From NCBI GenBank assembly GCA_028824295.1, contig JAPPED010000003.1:62001-126000 (forward strand): a DNA stretch of 64,000 nt, in the 5' to 3' direction. This document shows, piece by piece, positions 9,412 to 18,161 of this stretch (position 1 is the first letter of the stretch; each line of letters starts with the position of its first letter). The notes below the pieces were generated by a model. It saw nothing but the letters and a program-made list of their open reading frames with translations, searched no databases and had not been told where the DNA came from. The position numbers were made by a program, and so were the translations under genes. Origin of the DNA: Rhodospirillales bacterium (lineage in GTDB: Bacteria; Pseudomonadota; Alphaproteobacteria; TMED109).

Positions 9412-12400
9412 GTGACGGCTTCTAGTCTAGGGCCAGGGGTCGGTTACCGGGATCGGCGCCACCGGAACCGGCTGATTCGATCGGCACTAGTGATCGGAAC
9501 TATAGTGGTTTGTCTGTCGGCTGCAGGGATCTGGCGGTTGACCCTGGGGCCGGTGGCCGTGCCCTTCCTTTCAGCATATCTCGCCGGCCAGCTGGACCAC
9601 GCCGACCTGCCGGTTGAGGCACGCTGGGATGCCGCGGCAGTCCACTGGCCATTCATGGCTCCTTGGTTGTACGTGCGTTTCTCCGATTTCCGTGCCAGCG
9701 ATGTACTCACGGCGGAGGGAATTGGCATCCGGGTTCCCCTGCGCGATCTGGTAAGAGGCCAAACATCGGTGGCCGGTGTGGTGCTCTATGCCCCCACCGT
9801 TGTGTTGAAGCAGGGTGAGGGCGACGGCTTCAGCCTGGGCGACGGTGTGGCTCAATCTGGTTCCCAATATCCGTTGGCTGCGATCGCTTCGGGAACCATG
9901 ATTGAGGTGTTGGACGGGGCGATCTCGTTGGAGCTGCAGCGCTCCCCGGCCATGATCCAGGTTGTCGATATCCAAGCGAGCGTGGCGGAGGTCGACGGGC
10001 AGGTCGTGTTCGACGGAACCGGTGCGGCATCCCTTCCGGCGCATCCCGCAGTGCCGTTGAAGCTGGCGGCGCAGCTCTTGCCCGACCAAGGAGAAATCTC
10101 GGCCGAACTCGCCTTCCGCGGGGTCGAACCGAAGGCCCTCGCCGAACTGATCGGCCTCAGTGCGCCGCAGGCCGTACTGCAGGTGCCCTTGAGCGGCTCC
10201 GTTGCCGTAACCGGACCGCTTGAAGCGGTGGTCCTGACGCTGACTGCTACGGGAAGGGGCGGGCATCTGCAGGTCCCTGACGCCCGAACCGACGCGGGGA
10301 GAGCCTCCGTCCCGATCGGTTCAATGGAGGTAAGTCTCGAATATGCCGTCGAGAGCAGCGCGCTCGACCTCAAGGAATTGACCTTGACGGGTCCGGTCGG
10401 CGACCTGCGCATCGAGGGGAGCTTTCAGGACCCTCCAGTGGGGCCTTCGGAAATCCATGCCAGCTTTGCCGGCAGCTTGTCGATCGACGACCTTGCGGTC
10501 TGGCTTGGACCGACGCTCGATCCTTCGACCGAATCCTGGGTAAGGAGGCGCATCGACGGCGGAAGCCTGACGAACCTCACGTTGACCGCGGACCTTCCCG
10601 ACGGGTTTGCCGCGGGGAGCCGCCTTGACATCAGCGGTGTGGTGCGGGAGACCGCCATCCACTGGGAGGAAGGAGAGCCAACGCTCGACCTGGCTGTCGT
10701 GGACCTGGATCTGGCGGGATCTGAGCTGACCGTGGTTGCACCTACCGCGACGGTCGGGGCCGCGACGCTCGACGACCTACGGCTGCACAGCGCCGACCTG
10801 TTCACCGAAGCCGGTGCAGCGGAGTTGACCGCACGGTTGTCGGGTGACTCCGGCTCGCTCCTGCAGCAGATCGGGCTGGATCGAGGTTCCGCCGCAGAGC
10901 CCATGTTGCGGGGCCCTCTCCGGGATGCCGAGTTGCGTGTGCGGATCCCGTTCGCGAACGACCGGGAGGCGGAAGTCGCGCTACGCGGAGAGTTTCAGGA
11001 CATCCGTGTCGATCCGAAGTCTTTTCCGGCCGGGTACTCGGAGTTCGACCTTCACGGGCTTGCGGGAACCTGGACTTACGGTTCCGGCGGCATCGACGTC
11101 CAGTTCGCGGGAACACTCGGCAAGTCCATCCTGATCGACGACGCGGTGCTCACGGCCTCGGGCCCGGAAGCGTCGTCGTTTCGGATTGCGGCGACCCTGC
11201 ACGGACCGCTCGCCGATCTCATCGGACTTGGGGTGAAGGTGCAAGGTACAGGCCGCCCGCCACCTCGCATCGACACGCTGGCCGGAACGGCGCGAATTCG
11301 TGTCGTCATGGACGTCCCACGTCAGGAAGGCGTCGGTTCAGGTATCCGGCGGCTGGAGGGCGTTTTCGCTGTTCCGTCGTTCACGGCCGGAGGCTTTGGG
11401 TCCGGACCCTGGGAGGGCCACGAGTTTCGGGACGTGACAGGAGCCGTGGCGCTGCAGGGTGAGACCGTCACTGTCTCCGGCACTGCCGCTCTGGTTGACT
11501 CGGAACTGTCATTTGCTTGGCGGTCTCCCCTTCCTGATGTTCCCGGCGATCAGGAGCTGGCCGTTCGGGGTTTGCTGTGGCCTGAGGCCCGCAACGCCCT
11601 CGGAATTCAGTTCGTTGACATGGACGGGCCCCTCGATCTCGCCGGAAGTGCGCTGCGCCGCCCGGAATCAGGGGGGTGGGAAGTGGATATCGAGGCCGGA
11701 TTGTCCGCTGCCGAGGTGACAATCCCAGCCCTCGAATGGACCAAGCCGGCGCATGCGCCTTTGCATGCCAAGGTCCGAGGCCTGCTGGCCGAGGAAGAGC
11801 CTTTGCGGCTCCAACTGGTGGGCGGCGGGACGGACGTGGATGGCCGCGTATGGTTCGCGGACGGAGCTCTGGACCGGCTTGTGTTCGCGCGGCTGCAGAT
11901 AGGCGAACATCGACTGAGCGGCACCGTCACACAACATACGGACGGGAACCTCGGGGCGGTGCTGCAGGGCGACCAGGTTGATGTCCGCCCGTTCCTCTCG
12001 GCCGATTCCGAAACATTGGCCAGGCAAGGACCGCTGCGGGTCAGCGTGGACACCCGGTCTGCCCGCACCATGGCGCCTGCACTTGCGGGCCCGCTGGCGT
12101 TCACGCTGGAGGCCGATGAGCGCGGCGTTCAGGATCTGCATCTGACGCTCGGGCTTCCGGATGAGGAACGGATGGAGCTGCGGGGTGTCGGAGCCGAGGG
12201 CGCCCTGGAATTGGAGCTCACCGGTACAAACGCGCGATCGATGGCTGATGCCCTCGGATTGGGTGTGGCCGCAAACGACGGGGCGGTGCGGATCGAGGCC
12301 ATCCGGAAAGAGGGCCGGATCACCGGCACGGTCCAGGTCGGCGATTTCACCATGGTGAATGCGCCGGTGTTCCTGCAGCTGCTGCAGACTGTCACGGTGC

Positions 12401-12816
12401 TCGGCCTGCTCGAACAAATCGCCGGCGGCGGCGGCGTAGCGTTCTCCAGTTTTGATGCGGACTTCACGTTTTCGGACGGCGTGATCGATATTCGCAACGG
12501 CATCGCCCAGGGCCTGTCCCTAGGAGTCACAGTTGAAGGCGTCATTAATACCCGGAACCAGCTTGTTGACCTCCGAGGCTCGCTGATTCCGGCCTACGCC
12601 ATCAACCTTCTTCTCACGCGAGTGCCGGTCATTGATCAACTGATAACGGGTACGGACTCCATGGGCGTACTGGCGGCTGACTATGCCGTGTCCGGCCCGG
12701 CTGCCGAGCCAGAGATTGCTGCGAGCCCGCTGCAATTCCTGATGCCAGGGGTTCTGCGCAATGTGCTGCAAGGGTTTGGGGGCGCCCCGGCCTCGCCGCC
12801 GTCACCGGACGAGTAG
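9412..12816 (+). CDS. AsmA/YhdP-like (DUF3971-type) envelope protein
   Basis: About 1134 residues. A single N-terminal transmembrane segment (SALVIGTIVVCLSAAGIW) is followed by a very long beta-rich periplasmic region of repeating strands. It ends in an AsmA-like C-terminal domain (VTVEGVINTRNQLVDLRGSLIPAYAIN). Proteins of this family are thought to form hydrophobic grooves carrying phospholipids between inner and outer membranes. A GTG at 9412 preceded by GGAG (9399-9402) is the preferred start; an in-frame ATG at 9358 would add 18 residues. It is divergent from glnE, as in several relatives. Exact substrate unknown. Confidence 0.85.
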   Translation: MTASSLGPGVGYRDRRHRNRLIRSALVIGTIVVCLSAAGIWRLTLGPVAVPFLSAYLAGQLDHADLPVEARWDAAAVHWPFMAPWLYVRFSDFRASDVLTAEGIGIRVPLRDLVRGQTSVAGVVLYAPTVVLKQGEGDGFSLGDGVAQSGSQYPLAAIASGTMIEVLDGAISLELQRSPAMIQVVDIQASVAEVDGQVVFDGTGAASLPAHPAVPLKLAAQLLPDQGEISAELAFRGVEPKALAELIGLSAPQAVLQVPLSGSVAVTGPLEAVVLTLTATGRGGHLQVPDARTDAGRASVPIGSMEVSLEYAVESSALDLKELTLTGPVGDLRIEGSFQDPPVGPSEIHASFAGSLSIDDLAVWLGPTLDPSTESWVRRRIDGGSLTNLTLTADLPDGFAAGSRLDISGVVRETAIHWEEGEPTLDLAVVDLDLAGSELTVVAPTATVGAATLDDLRLHSADLFTEAGAAELTARLSGDSGSLLQQIGLDRGSAAEPMLRGPLRDAELRVRIPFANDREAEVALRGEFQDIRVDPKSFPAGYSEFDLHGLAGTWTYGSGGIDVQFAGTLGKSILIDDAVLTASGPEASSFRIAATLHGPLADLIGLGVKVQGTGRPPPRIDTLAGTARIRVVMDVPRQEGVGSGIRRLEGVFAVPSFTAGGFGSGPWEGHEFRDVTGAVALQGETVTVSGTAALVDSELSFAWRSPLPDVPGDQELAVRGLLWPEARNALGIQFVDMDGPLDLAGSALRRPESGGWEVDIEAGLSAAEVTIPALEWTKPAHAPLHAKVRGLLAEEEPLRLQLVGGGTDVDGRVWFADGALDRLVFARLQIGEHRLSGTVTQHTDGNLGAVLQGDQVDVRPFLSADSETLARQGPLRVSVDTRSARTMAPALAGPLAFTLEADERGVQDLHLTLGLPDEERMELRGVGAEGALELELTGTNARSMADALGLGVAANDGAVRIEAIRKEGRITGTVQVGDFTMVNAPVFLQLLQTVTVLGLLEQIAGGGGVAFSSFDADFTFSDGVIDIRNGIAQGLSLGVTVEGVINTRNQLVDLRGSLIPAYAINLLLTRVPVIDQLITGTDSMGVLAADYAVSGPAAEPEIAASPLQFLMPGVLRNVLQGFGGAPASPPSPDE

Positions 12817-12850
12817 GCGTCGGGATCTCAGCGACTTCCCGCCCTGGCGC

Positions 12851-14140
12851 TCAATCCGCATTGGGGGTTCGGACGGGCCGCAGCACGGCATGCCGTTTTC
12901 GCCCGGCCGACAAGCGCACCTCTCCATTGACCAGATCAGCCGGACCCAGTGTCCGGTGTTCGTCGATCACCTTCACATCGTTGACGCGCGCACCGCCGCC
13001 CCGGATCAGCCGCCGCGCCTCGCCATTTGTCGAGGCCAGTACCGAACCGCGCGCGAAGACCTTGACGACTGACATCCCGGCGTCGAATTCCTCCGCAGGC
13101 ACCAGGATCGTGGGTAGCGCTTCGCCGGTGCCGCCCTGCTCGAACGTGGCTTGGGCGGTCGCTTCCGCCCGCTCGGTTTCCCGGTCACCATGGGCGAGCC
13201 GGGTAGCTTCATTGGCCAGTCGGATCTTGGCAATGTTGGCCTCCTGGCCGCGAAGTGCTTCCAGCCGACGAATCTCGTCGAGCGGAAGTTCGGTAAAGAG
13301 GCTGAGGAAGCGGCCGATGTCGGCATCGGCAGCATTGCGCCAGAACTGCCAGTAGTCGTAGGGACTTCGCATTGCGGCATTGAGCCACACGGCGCCGCGA
13401 GCCGTCTTCCCCATTTTTTCCCCGCTCGCCGTTGTGACGAGGGGGGATGTCAGGCCGAACAGCGGGGGCAGCGTGTAGCCCGCACTGTCCAGACGGCGGG
13501 CCAGCTCCACACCGTTCACGATATTTCCCCACTGGTCCGATCCGCCCATCTGCAGGACGCATCCCTCCCGGTGCGCCAGCTCCGTAAAGTCGAACGCCTG
13601 CAGGATCATGTAGTTGAATTCCAGAAAGCTCAGAGGCTGCTCGCGCTCGAGTCGGAGACGCACCGAATCGAAGGTCAGCATGCGGTTCACGGAGAAGTGT
13701 CGTCCGACGGTCCGAAGGAAGTCGACATACCTGAGATCGCCGAGCCAGTCCTGATTGTCGACCATGATGGCGTCCGTAGGACCATCCCCGAAGGTGAGGA
13801 AACGTTCGAAGACACTCCGAATCCCGGCCGCGTTCGCTGCAATGGTCTCGTCATCGAGAAGTTTTCTGGACTCATCCTTTCCCGAAGGATCGCCGACGCG
13901 GGTTGTGCCGCCGCCAATCAGCACGATCGGTCGATGACCTGATCGTTGGAGATGCCGGAGCAGCATGATTTGCAGCAGGCTGCCGACATGCAGGCCCGGT
14001 GCAGTGCAATCGAACCCGATGTAGGCGCTGACCGGCGGGTGATCGGCAAGCAGACGGTCTAGCCCCTCGAAGTCGGTGCACTGGTGCACGTAGCCCCGCT
14101 CGGTCGCTAGTTGCAGGAAGGGGGAGCGAAAGTTGGTCAT
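12851..14140 (-). CDS. tyrS: Tyrosyl-tRNA synthetase
   Basis: Class I synthetase of about 429 residues that charges tRNA-Tyr. The HIGH-type motif is HVGS in [10 protein letters not shown], the KMSKS loop is KMGKT ([11 protein letters not shown]), and a C-terminal S4 RNA-binding domain ([16 protein letters not shown]) is present. Tyrosine-pocket features ([18 protein letters not shown]) are clear. The start at 14140 ([17 protein letters not shown]) matches the family; the frame stays open to 14209. It is divergent from anmK, a pairing seen in many alphaproteobacteria, and converges on the AsmA-like gene with a 34-bp gap. Confidence 0.97.
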   Translation of the reverse strand: MTNFRSPFLQLATERGYVHQCTDFEGLDRLLADHPPVSAYIGFDCTAPGLHVGSLLQIMLLRHLQRSGHRPIVLIGGGTTRVGDPSGKDESRKLLDDETIAANAAGIRSVFERFLTFGDGPTDAIMVDNQDWLGDLRYVDFLRTVGRHFSVNRMLTFDSVRLRLEREQPLSFLEFNYMILQAFDFTELAHREGCVLQMGGSDQWGNIVNGVELARRLDSAGYTLPPLFGLTSPLVTTASGEKMGKTARGAVWLNAAMRSPYDYWQFWRNAADADIGRFLSLFTELPLDEIRRLEALRGQEANIAKIRLANEATRLAHGDRETERAEATAQATFEQGGTGEALPTILVPAEEFDAGMSVVKVFARGSVLASTNGEARRLIRGGGARVNDVKVIDEHRTLGPADLVNGEVRLSAGRKRHAVLRPVRTPNAD

Positions 14141-14217
14141 GAGGCGACTATGGCGGGTGCTGCATTGGGGACCGGGGAAAGTACCATGGACGCGTTGAGA
14201 TCGGGGCAATTGTGGCG

Positions 14218-15285
14218 ATGCAGACCGCGATCGGGTTGATGAGCGGTACTTCGCTCGACGGGGTGGATGCGGCCCTCATTCGGACGGACGGCCGAAGCAG
14301 AGTGACGCTTGGGCCGGCGTTCACGCAGTCGTACGGAGATGCTTTCCAGGGCCTGGCCGCGAGGAACCTGGCGGAACCACCGAACGTTCGCCGGCTTACC
14401 GACCGCCATGTTGCCGCCGTGCAGGAGCTGCTGCGGCGAACAGACCTGAGCCCCGCTGACGTGCACGTCATCGGGTTCCCCGGGCAAACGGTCGCCCATG
14501 CTCCGGGCGAGGGCTGGACCTGGCAGGTCGGTGACGCCTGGCGGCTGGCCACGGCGACGGGAATCCGCGTGGTGACCGATTTTCGAAGTCGCGACGTGGC
14601 GCATGGGGGCCAGGGAGCGCCGCTCGTCCCGCTGTTTCATGAGGCACTGACCCATTCGATGGCCCGGCCGCTGGCGATGCTCAATCTGGGCGGCGTAGCC
14701 AATGTCACTTGGCTCGGCCGTGACGGAGCCCTTTCTGCCTTCGATACCGGACCCGGTTGCGCCCCCATCGACGATCACGCACGGCGTGCGCTTGGAACCG
14801 CGTACGATCGCGATGGTCGACTGGCTGCGCCGGGAACGGTGCCGGAAGAGACCTTGGAACAACTGTTGACCGACCCGTACTTTCGCTTACCGCCTCCGAA
14901 ATCGCTTGATCGCGATCACTTCGTTGACCGTTGTGCGCGGATCAGCCAGGCTCATTCACCCGCGGATGCGGCAGCGCTGCTGACCGCTTTCTGTGCAGCG
15001 TCCGTGGTCCGCGCTCAGGTGTGGATGCCCGAGCGGCCGGCGACGTGGCTGGTGACTGGCGGTGGCCGACGCAATCCGGTGCTGATGCGTGAACTCAGGC
15101 AAAGGCTCTCGACCACCGTCGAAGCCGTGGAAAGTGTTGGTTTGGATGGCGACGCCCTGGAAGCGCAGGCGTTCGGTTGGCTCGCGGTACGTTCGCTGCA
15201 AGGGCTACCGCTGGCTGTTCCGGCGACCACTGGGGTCGCACGGCCCATGAGCGGCGGGATTCTGGTGCATCCCGGACGTCCGTGA
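14218..15285 (+). CDS. anmK: Anhydro-N-acetylmuramic acid kinase
   Basis: It converts 1,6-anhydroMurNAc from cell-wall recycling to MurNAc-6-phosphate using ATP. The N-terminal sugar-kinase phosphate loop is [15 protein letters not shown], followed by [30 protein letters not shown] and the late loop [11 protein letters not shown]. About 355 residues, normal length. The ATG at 14218 is preferred on family alignment; a GTG two codons earlier (14212) has a slightly better-spaced GGGG at 14203-14206. It ends one base before the stop of the convergent hydrolase gene. Confidence 0.95.
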   Translation: MQTAIGLMSGTSLDGVDAALIRTDGRSRVTLGPAFTQSYGDAFQGLAARNLAEPPNVRRLTDRHVAAVQELLRRTDLSPADVHVIGFPGQTVAHAPGEGWTWQVGDAWRLATATGIRVVTDFRSRDVAHGGQGAPLVPLFHEALTHSMARPLAMLNLGGVANVTWLGRDGALSAFDTGPGCAPIDDHARRALGTAYDRDGRLAAPGTVPEETLEQLLTDPYFRLPPPKSLDRDHFVDRCARISQAHSPADAAALLTAFCAASVVRAQVWMPERPATWLVTGGGRRNPVLMRELRQRLSTTVEAVESVGLDGDALEAQAFGWLAVRSLQGLPLAVPATTGVARPMSGGILVHPGRP

Positions 15286-15933
15286 CTAATTGGTGGGCCG
15301 AACCTGCCCGGACACATAACGCACCACGCTCTGCGCAAGCACGTCTAGGCGGCCTTCGAAGAAATGATCGGCACCGGGGATCATCTGGTAGGTAATTGAG
15401 ACGTTCTTCTGAACCTCCATCTCCTTCGCCAGCTTGGCCACTGCCGCTTCTTGGACGATGGTGTCTTGGTCTCCCTGGAGGACGATGCCCGAACTCGGGC
15501 ACGGAGCCAGAAAGTTGAAGTCGTACTGATCCACCGGCGGCGCGACGGAAACAAATCCGCCCAATTCGGGTCGCCGCATCAGCAAGTGGAAGGCGAGCCA
15601 CGCCCCGAACGAAAAGCCGCTTACCCAAACGATGCGGCTGTCCTCATGGGCCGCCTGCAGCCAATCCAAGGCCGCGGCGGAATCCACGAGTTCGCCTTCC
15701 CCGTTGTCGTAGGTTCCCTCACTTCGACCAACCCCCCGGAAGTTGAAGCGGAGTACCGAGAAGCCCAAATGTGCAAAAGAGTGAAACAAGGCATAGACGA
15801 CCTTGTTGTTCATGGTTCCGCCACCCTGCGGATCCGGATGCAATACCAGGGCAAGTGGGGGATTTGACCCGACCCCGGCGTGGTACCGACCTTCCAAACG
15901 CCCGGCGGGCCCATTGATGATTACTTCGGGCAT
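15286..15933 (-). CDS. Alpha/beta hydrolase, dienelactone-hydrolase-like
   Basis: About 215 residues. The nucleophile elbow is SGFSFGAWLA (GxSxG), with a catalytic Asp candidate in LQGDQDTIV and His in GADHFFEGRL. LRFNFRGVGRSEGTYDNGEGE is characteristic of a widespread serine-hydrolase group of unknown substrate. The start at 15933 (MPEVIINGPAGRLEGRYH) fits the family; an upstream ATG at 15981 is less likely. It is divergent from cysE. In related genomes this hydrolase often sits beside cysteine desulfurase and suf genes, which fits its position here but does not define a function. Confidence 0.87.
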   Translation of the reverse strand: MPEVIINGPAGRLEGRYHAGVGSNPPLALVLHPDPQGGGTMNNKVVYALFHSFAHLGFSVLRFNFRGVGRSEGTYDNGEGELVDSAAALDWLQAAHEDSRIVWVSGFSFGAWLAFHLLMRRPELGGFVSVAPPVDQYDFNFLAPCPSSGIVLQGDQDTIVQEAAVAKLAKEMEVQKNVSITYQMIPGADHFFEGRLDVLAQSVVRYVSGQVRPTN

Positions 15934-16118
15934 AGCGGCTCTTGTGGCGAATGAGGTCTCACGCGCGGAGAGCGTCTCCACGACGAGTTCGCGATATCCG
16001 GTGGGTTGTTACGATTCTATATAAATTCGGCTGGCGTTCCAATATGTTCAGTCTCTCAGGCTTGGCCGGAAGCCTTGCCGCCGTGCGTCGCTTCTGTGAT
16101 CCCGCCTCCGGAGCAACC

Positions 16119-16844
16119 ATGTTCACGGCACTGCGCGACGAGTTCAGGGCGATACGTACCCGGGACCCGGCGGCGCGGGGCGCGCTGGAAATCGTCCTTT
16201 GCTATCCGGGTTTTCACGCGGTCGCCGGGTACCGCCTGGCACACTGGATGTGGCGGCGCGGACTAAAGCTGCTTGCTCGATGGTTGATGCATCTCGCGCG
16301 GTGGGTCACGGGCATCGAGATTCACCCGGGAGCCTCCATCGGCAGGCGGTTCTTTGTCGATCACGGCATGGGCGTCGTTATTGGCGAAACCGCGGAGATT
16401 GGGGACGATTGCTTTCTCTACCAGGGAGTCACGCTCGGCGGCACGTCTCTCAAACCCGGCAAGCGCCACCCGACGCTTGATGACGGCGTGATCGTCGGCG
16501 CGGGCGCAAAAGTGCTCGGGCCGATTACGCTCGGCAAGAACGCTCGCGTCGGAGCCAATGCAGTGGTGGTGCGCGATGTTCCCGCCGGGGCAACGGTTGT
16601 TGGCATACCGGCCCGCGAGACCAGCAGGTCGGACCGAGACCGGGGGCAACTGACGGCGTACGGCACGCCTCTCGACGCTCGGGATCCGAATGCGGTCGCA
16701 ATGGAGCGCATGGCGGCCGAGATATCGGCGCTGGGCGATCGGTTGGCCGCCCTTGAAGAGCGGGCGCCGTCCGACAGCGACGAACCCGGCGACACGGGGG
16801 CTGCCGACCAAGGGTCCGGTCACGGGACCCGCTCCGGGAACTGA
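16119..16844 (+). CDS. cysE: Serine O-acetyltransferase
   Basis: It makes O-acetylserine from serine and acetyl-CoA, the first committed step of cysteine synthesis. An N-terminal helical part ([20 protein letters not shown]) is followed by left-handed beta-helix hexapeptide turns with [30 protein letters not shown] and [15 protein letters not shown]. About 241 residues; the end is an acidic, Ser/Gly-rich tail. The ATG at 16119 is preceded by GGAG (16110-16113, spacing 5); the frame is open upstream to 15942 without support. The desulfurase gene follows 19 bases later, linking cysteine synthesis to sulfur mobilisation. Confidence 0.95.
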   Translation: MFTALRDEFRAIRTRDPAARGALEIVLCYPGFHAVAGYRLAHWMWRRGLKLLARWLMHLARWVTGIEIHPGASIGRRFFVDHGMGVVIGETAEIGDDCFLYQGVTLGGTSLKPGKRHPTLDDGVIVGAGAKVLGPITLGKNARVGANAVVVRDVPAGATVVGIPARETSRSDRDRGQLTAYGTPLDARDPNAVAMERMAAEISALGDRLAALEERAPSDSDEPGDTGAADQGSGHGTRSGN

Positions 16845-16863
16845 ACCCGGACCGGCGATCGTC

Positions 16864-17985
16864 ATGCCCCCTGCAGCACCTAGAAGGGGAGTGTATTTCG
16901 ACTACAACGCTTCGGCGCCCCTCCTGGACATTGCCCGGGATGCAGCGATTGAGGCGATGGGGTACACGGGCAATGCCTCATCGGTTCACGGCTGCGGACG
17001 CGCTGCCCGCCGCCTGCTCGAAGATGCGCGCGCCGCAGTCGCAAGCTCGGTGGCGGCCGCCCCGCAGGACGTTGTGTTCACCTCAGGTGCGACTGAGGCA
17101 AACGCGCTGGCATGCGCTGGGCGTGCTCCACACCGGATCGCGGCGACCGCCATTGAGCACGACTCGGTCCTCGCGGCGGTCGCCCCCGGCCGGCGCATCC
17201 CGGTACTCGCTGATGGCACGGTCGATCTGGCCCGGCTGAAGGTACTGCTGGAGGAGGAACCCCGTCCGGAGCTGGTGGCCGTGATGCTGGCCAACAACGA
17301 GACCGGGGTGATCCAGCCCGTGGCGGAAGCGGCATCACTTGCGCATGCAGCCGGGGTATCGGTCCACTGTGACGCGGTGCAGGGGTGGCGCCGTATGCCC
17401 TTCTCCATGGACGGCCTGGGAGTCGATTCGTTGGCCCTGTCGGCACACAAGGCCGGCGGGCCCAAGGGAGCGGGGGCGCTAGTCGTCCGCAATGGGCTAC
17501 TCCGCCAGGCATTGCTGCGTGGCGGTGGACAGGAACGTGGCTGGCGTGCAGGGACCGAAAACATTGCGGCGGCAGCCGGGTTTGGCGCCGTGGCCGCTGC
17601 CCGTCCGCCGGCGTGGACGGCACTTCAGGCAATGCGCGACAAACTTGAGTACGCGGTCTGCCAGGCCGTGCCAAAGACTTGCGTCATCGCACGGGATAGT
17701 GCCCGGCTTCCAAATACCTCCATGCTCGCGCTGCCCGGCTGCGACGCCGAAGCCATCGTGATCCGGCTGGACCTCGAAGGAATCGCCGTGAGCGCTGGCT
17801 CGGCTTGTTCCTCGGGCAAGGTCGGGCCGAGCCACGTGCTGGCGGCAATGGGTCTCGCACCGGAACTCCTGCATGGCGCGATCCGGGTCAGTTTCGGACC
17901 TGAGGTGACCGACGCCGGCGTGGACGCATTTGTGTCTGCCTGGGGGCGGGCTGCGGCCGTTTGTGGGCGCCGGCCGGCCGGCTGA
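16864..17985 (+). CDS. Cysteine desulfurase, NifS/IscS type
   Basis: PLP enzyme of about 373 residues that removes sulfur from cysteine as a persulfide for Fe-S clusters and thiolation. The PLP Lys lies in ALSAHKAGGPKGAGAL, the cofactor His region in ATAIEHDSVL, and the active-site Cys in SAGSACSSGKVGPSHVL. VYFDYNASAPLL is a typical start. The ATG at 16864 is chosen from family length. Probably cotranscribed with cysE. The sufBCD/iscU genes that often follow this type of desulfurase are not downstream; a convergent EF-G-like gene is. Confidence 0.93.
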   Translation: MPPAAPRRGVYFDYNASAPLLDIARDAAIEAMGYTGNASSVHGCGRAARRLLEDARAAVASSVAAAPQDVVFTSGATEANALACAGRAPHRIAATAIEHDSVLAAVAPGRRIPVLADGTVDLARLKVLLEEEPRPELVAVMLANNETGVIQPVAEAASLAHAAGVSVHCDAVQGWRRMPFSMDGLGVDSLALSAHKAGGPKGAGALVVRNGLLRQALLRGGGQERGWRAGTENIAAAAGFGAVAAARPPAWTALQAMRDKLEYAVCQAVPKTCVIARDSARLPNTSMLALPGCDAEAIVIRLDLEGIAVSAGSACSSGKVGPSHVLAAMGLAPELLHGAIRVSFGPEVTDAGVDAFVSAWGRAAAVCGRRPAG

Positions 17986-18161
17986 TCGACCCCCGGCAGC
18001 CGCAGTGACCGGCCCACTGCGTCGGGACGGCACCCTGGGTCGCGGCAAATGATGCGGGACAGCGCCAAGCCTGCGGATGGGGCTGTTGTCACTGCGTGCG
18101 AGACAGTCCGCGCCCGCATTCGGACCAGTGCGCTGGCACGGTGATCGCGATTAGTCGGCAG

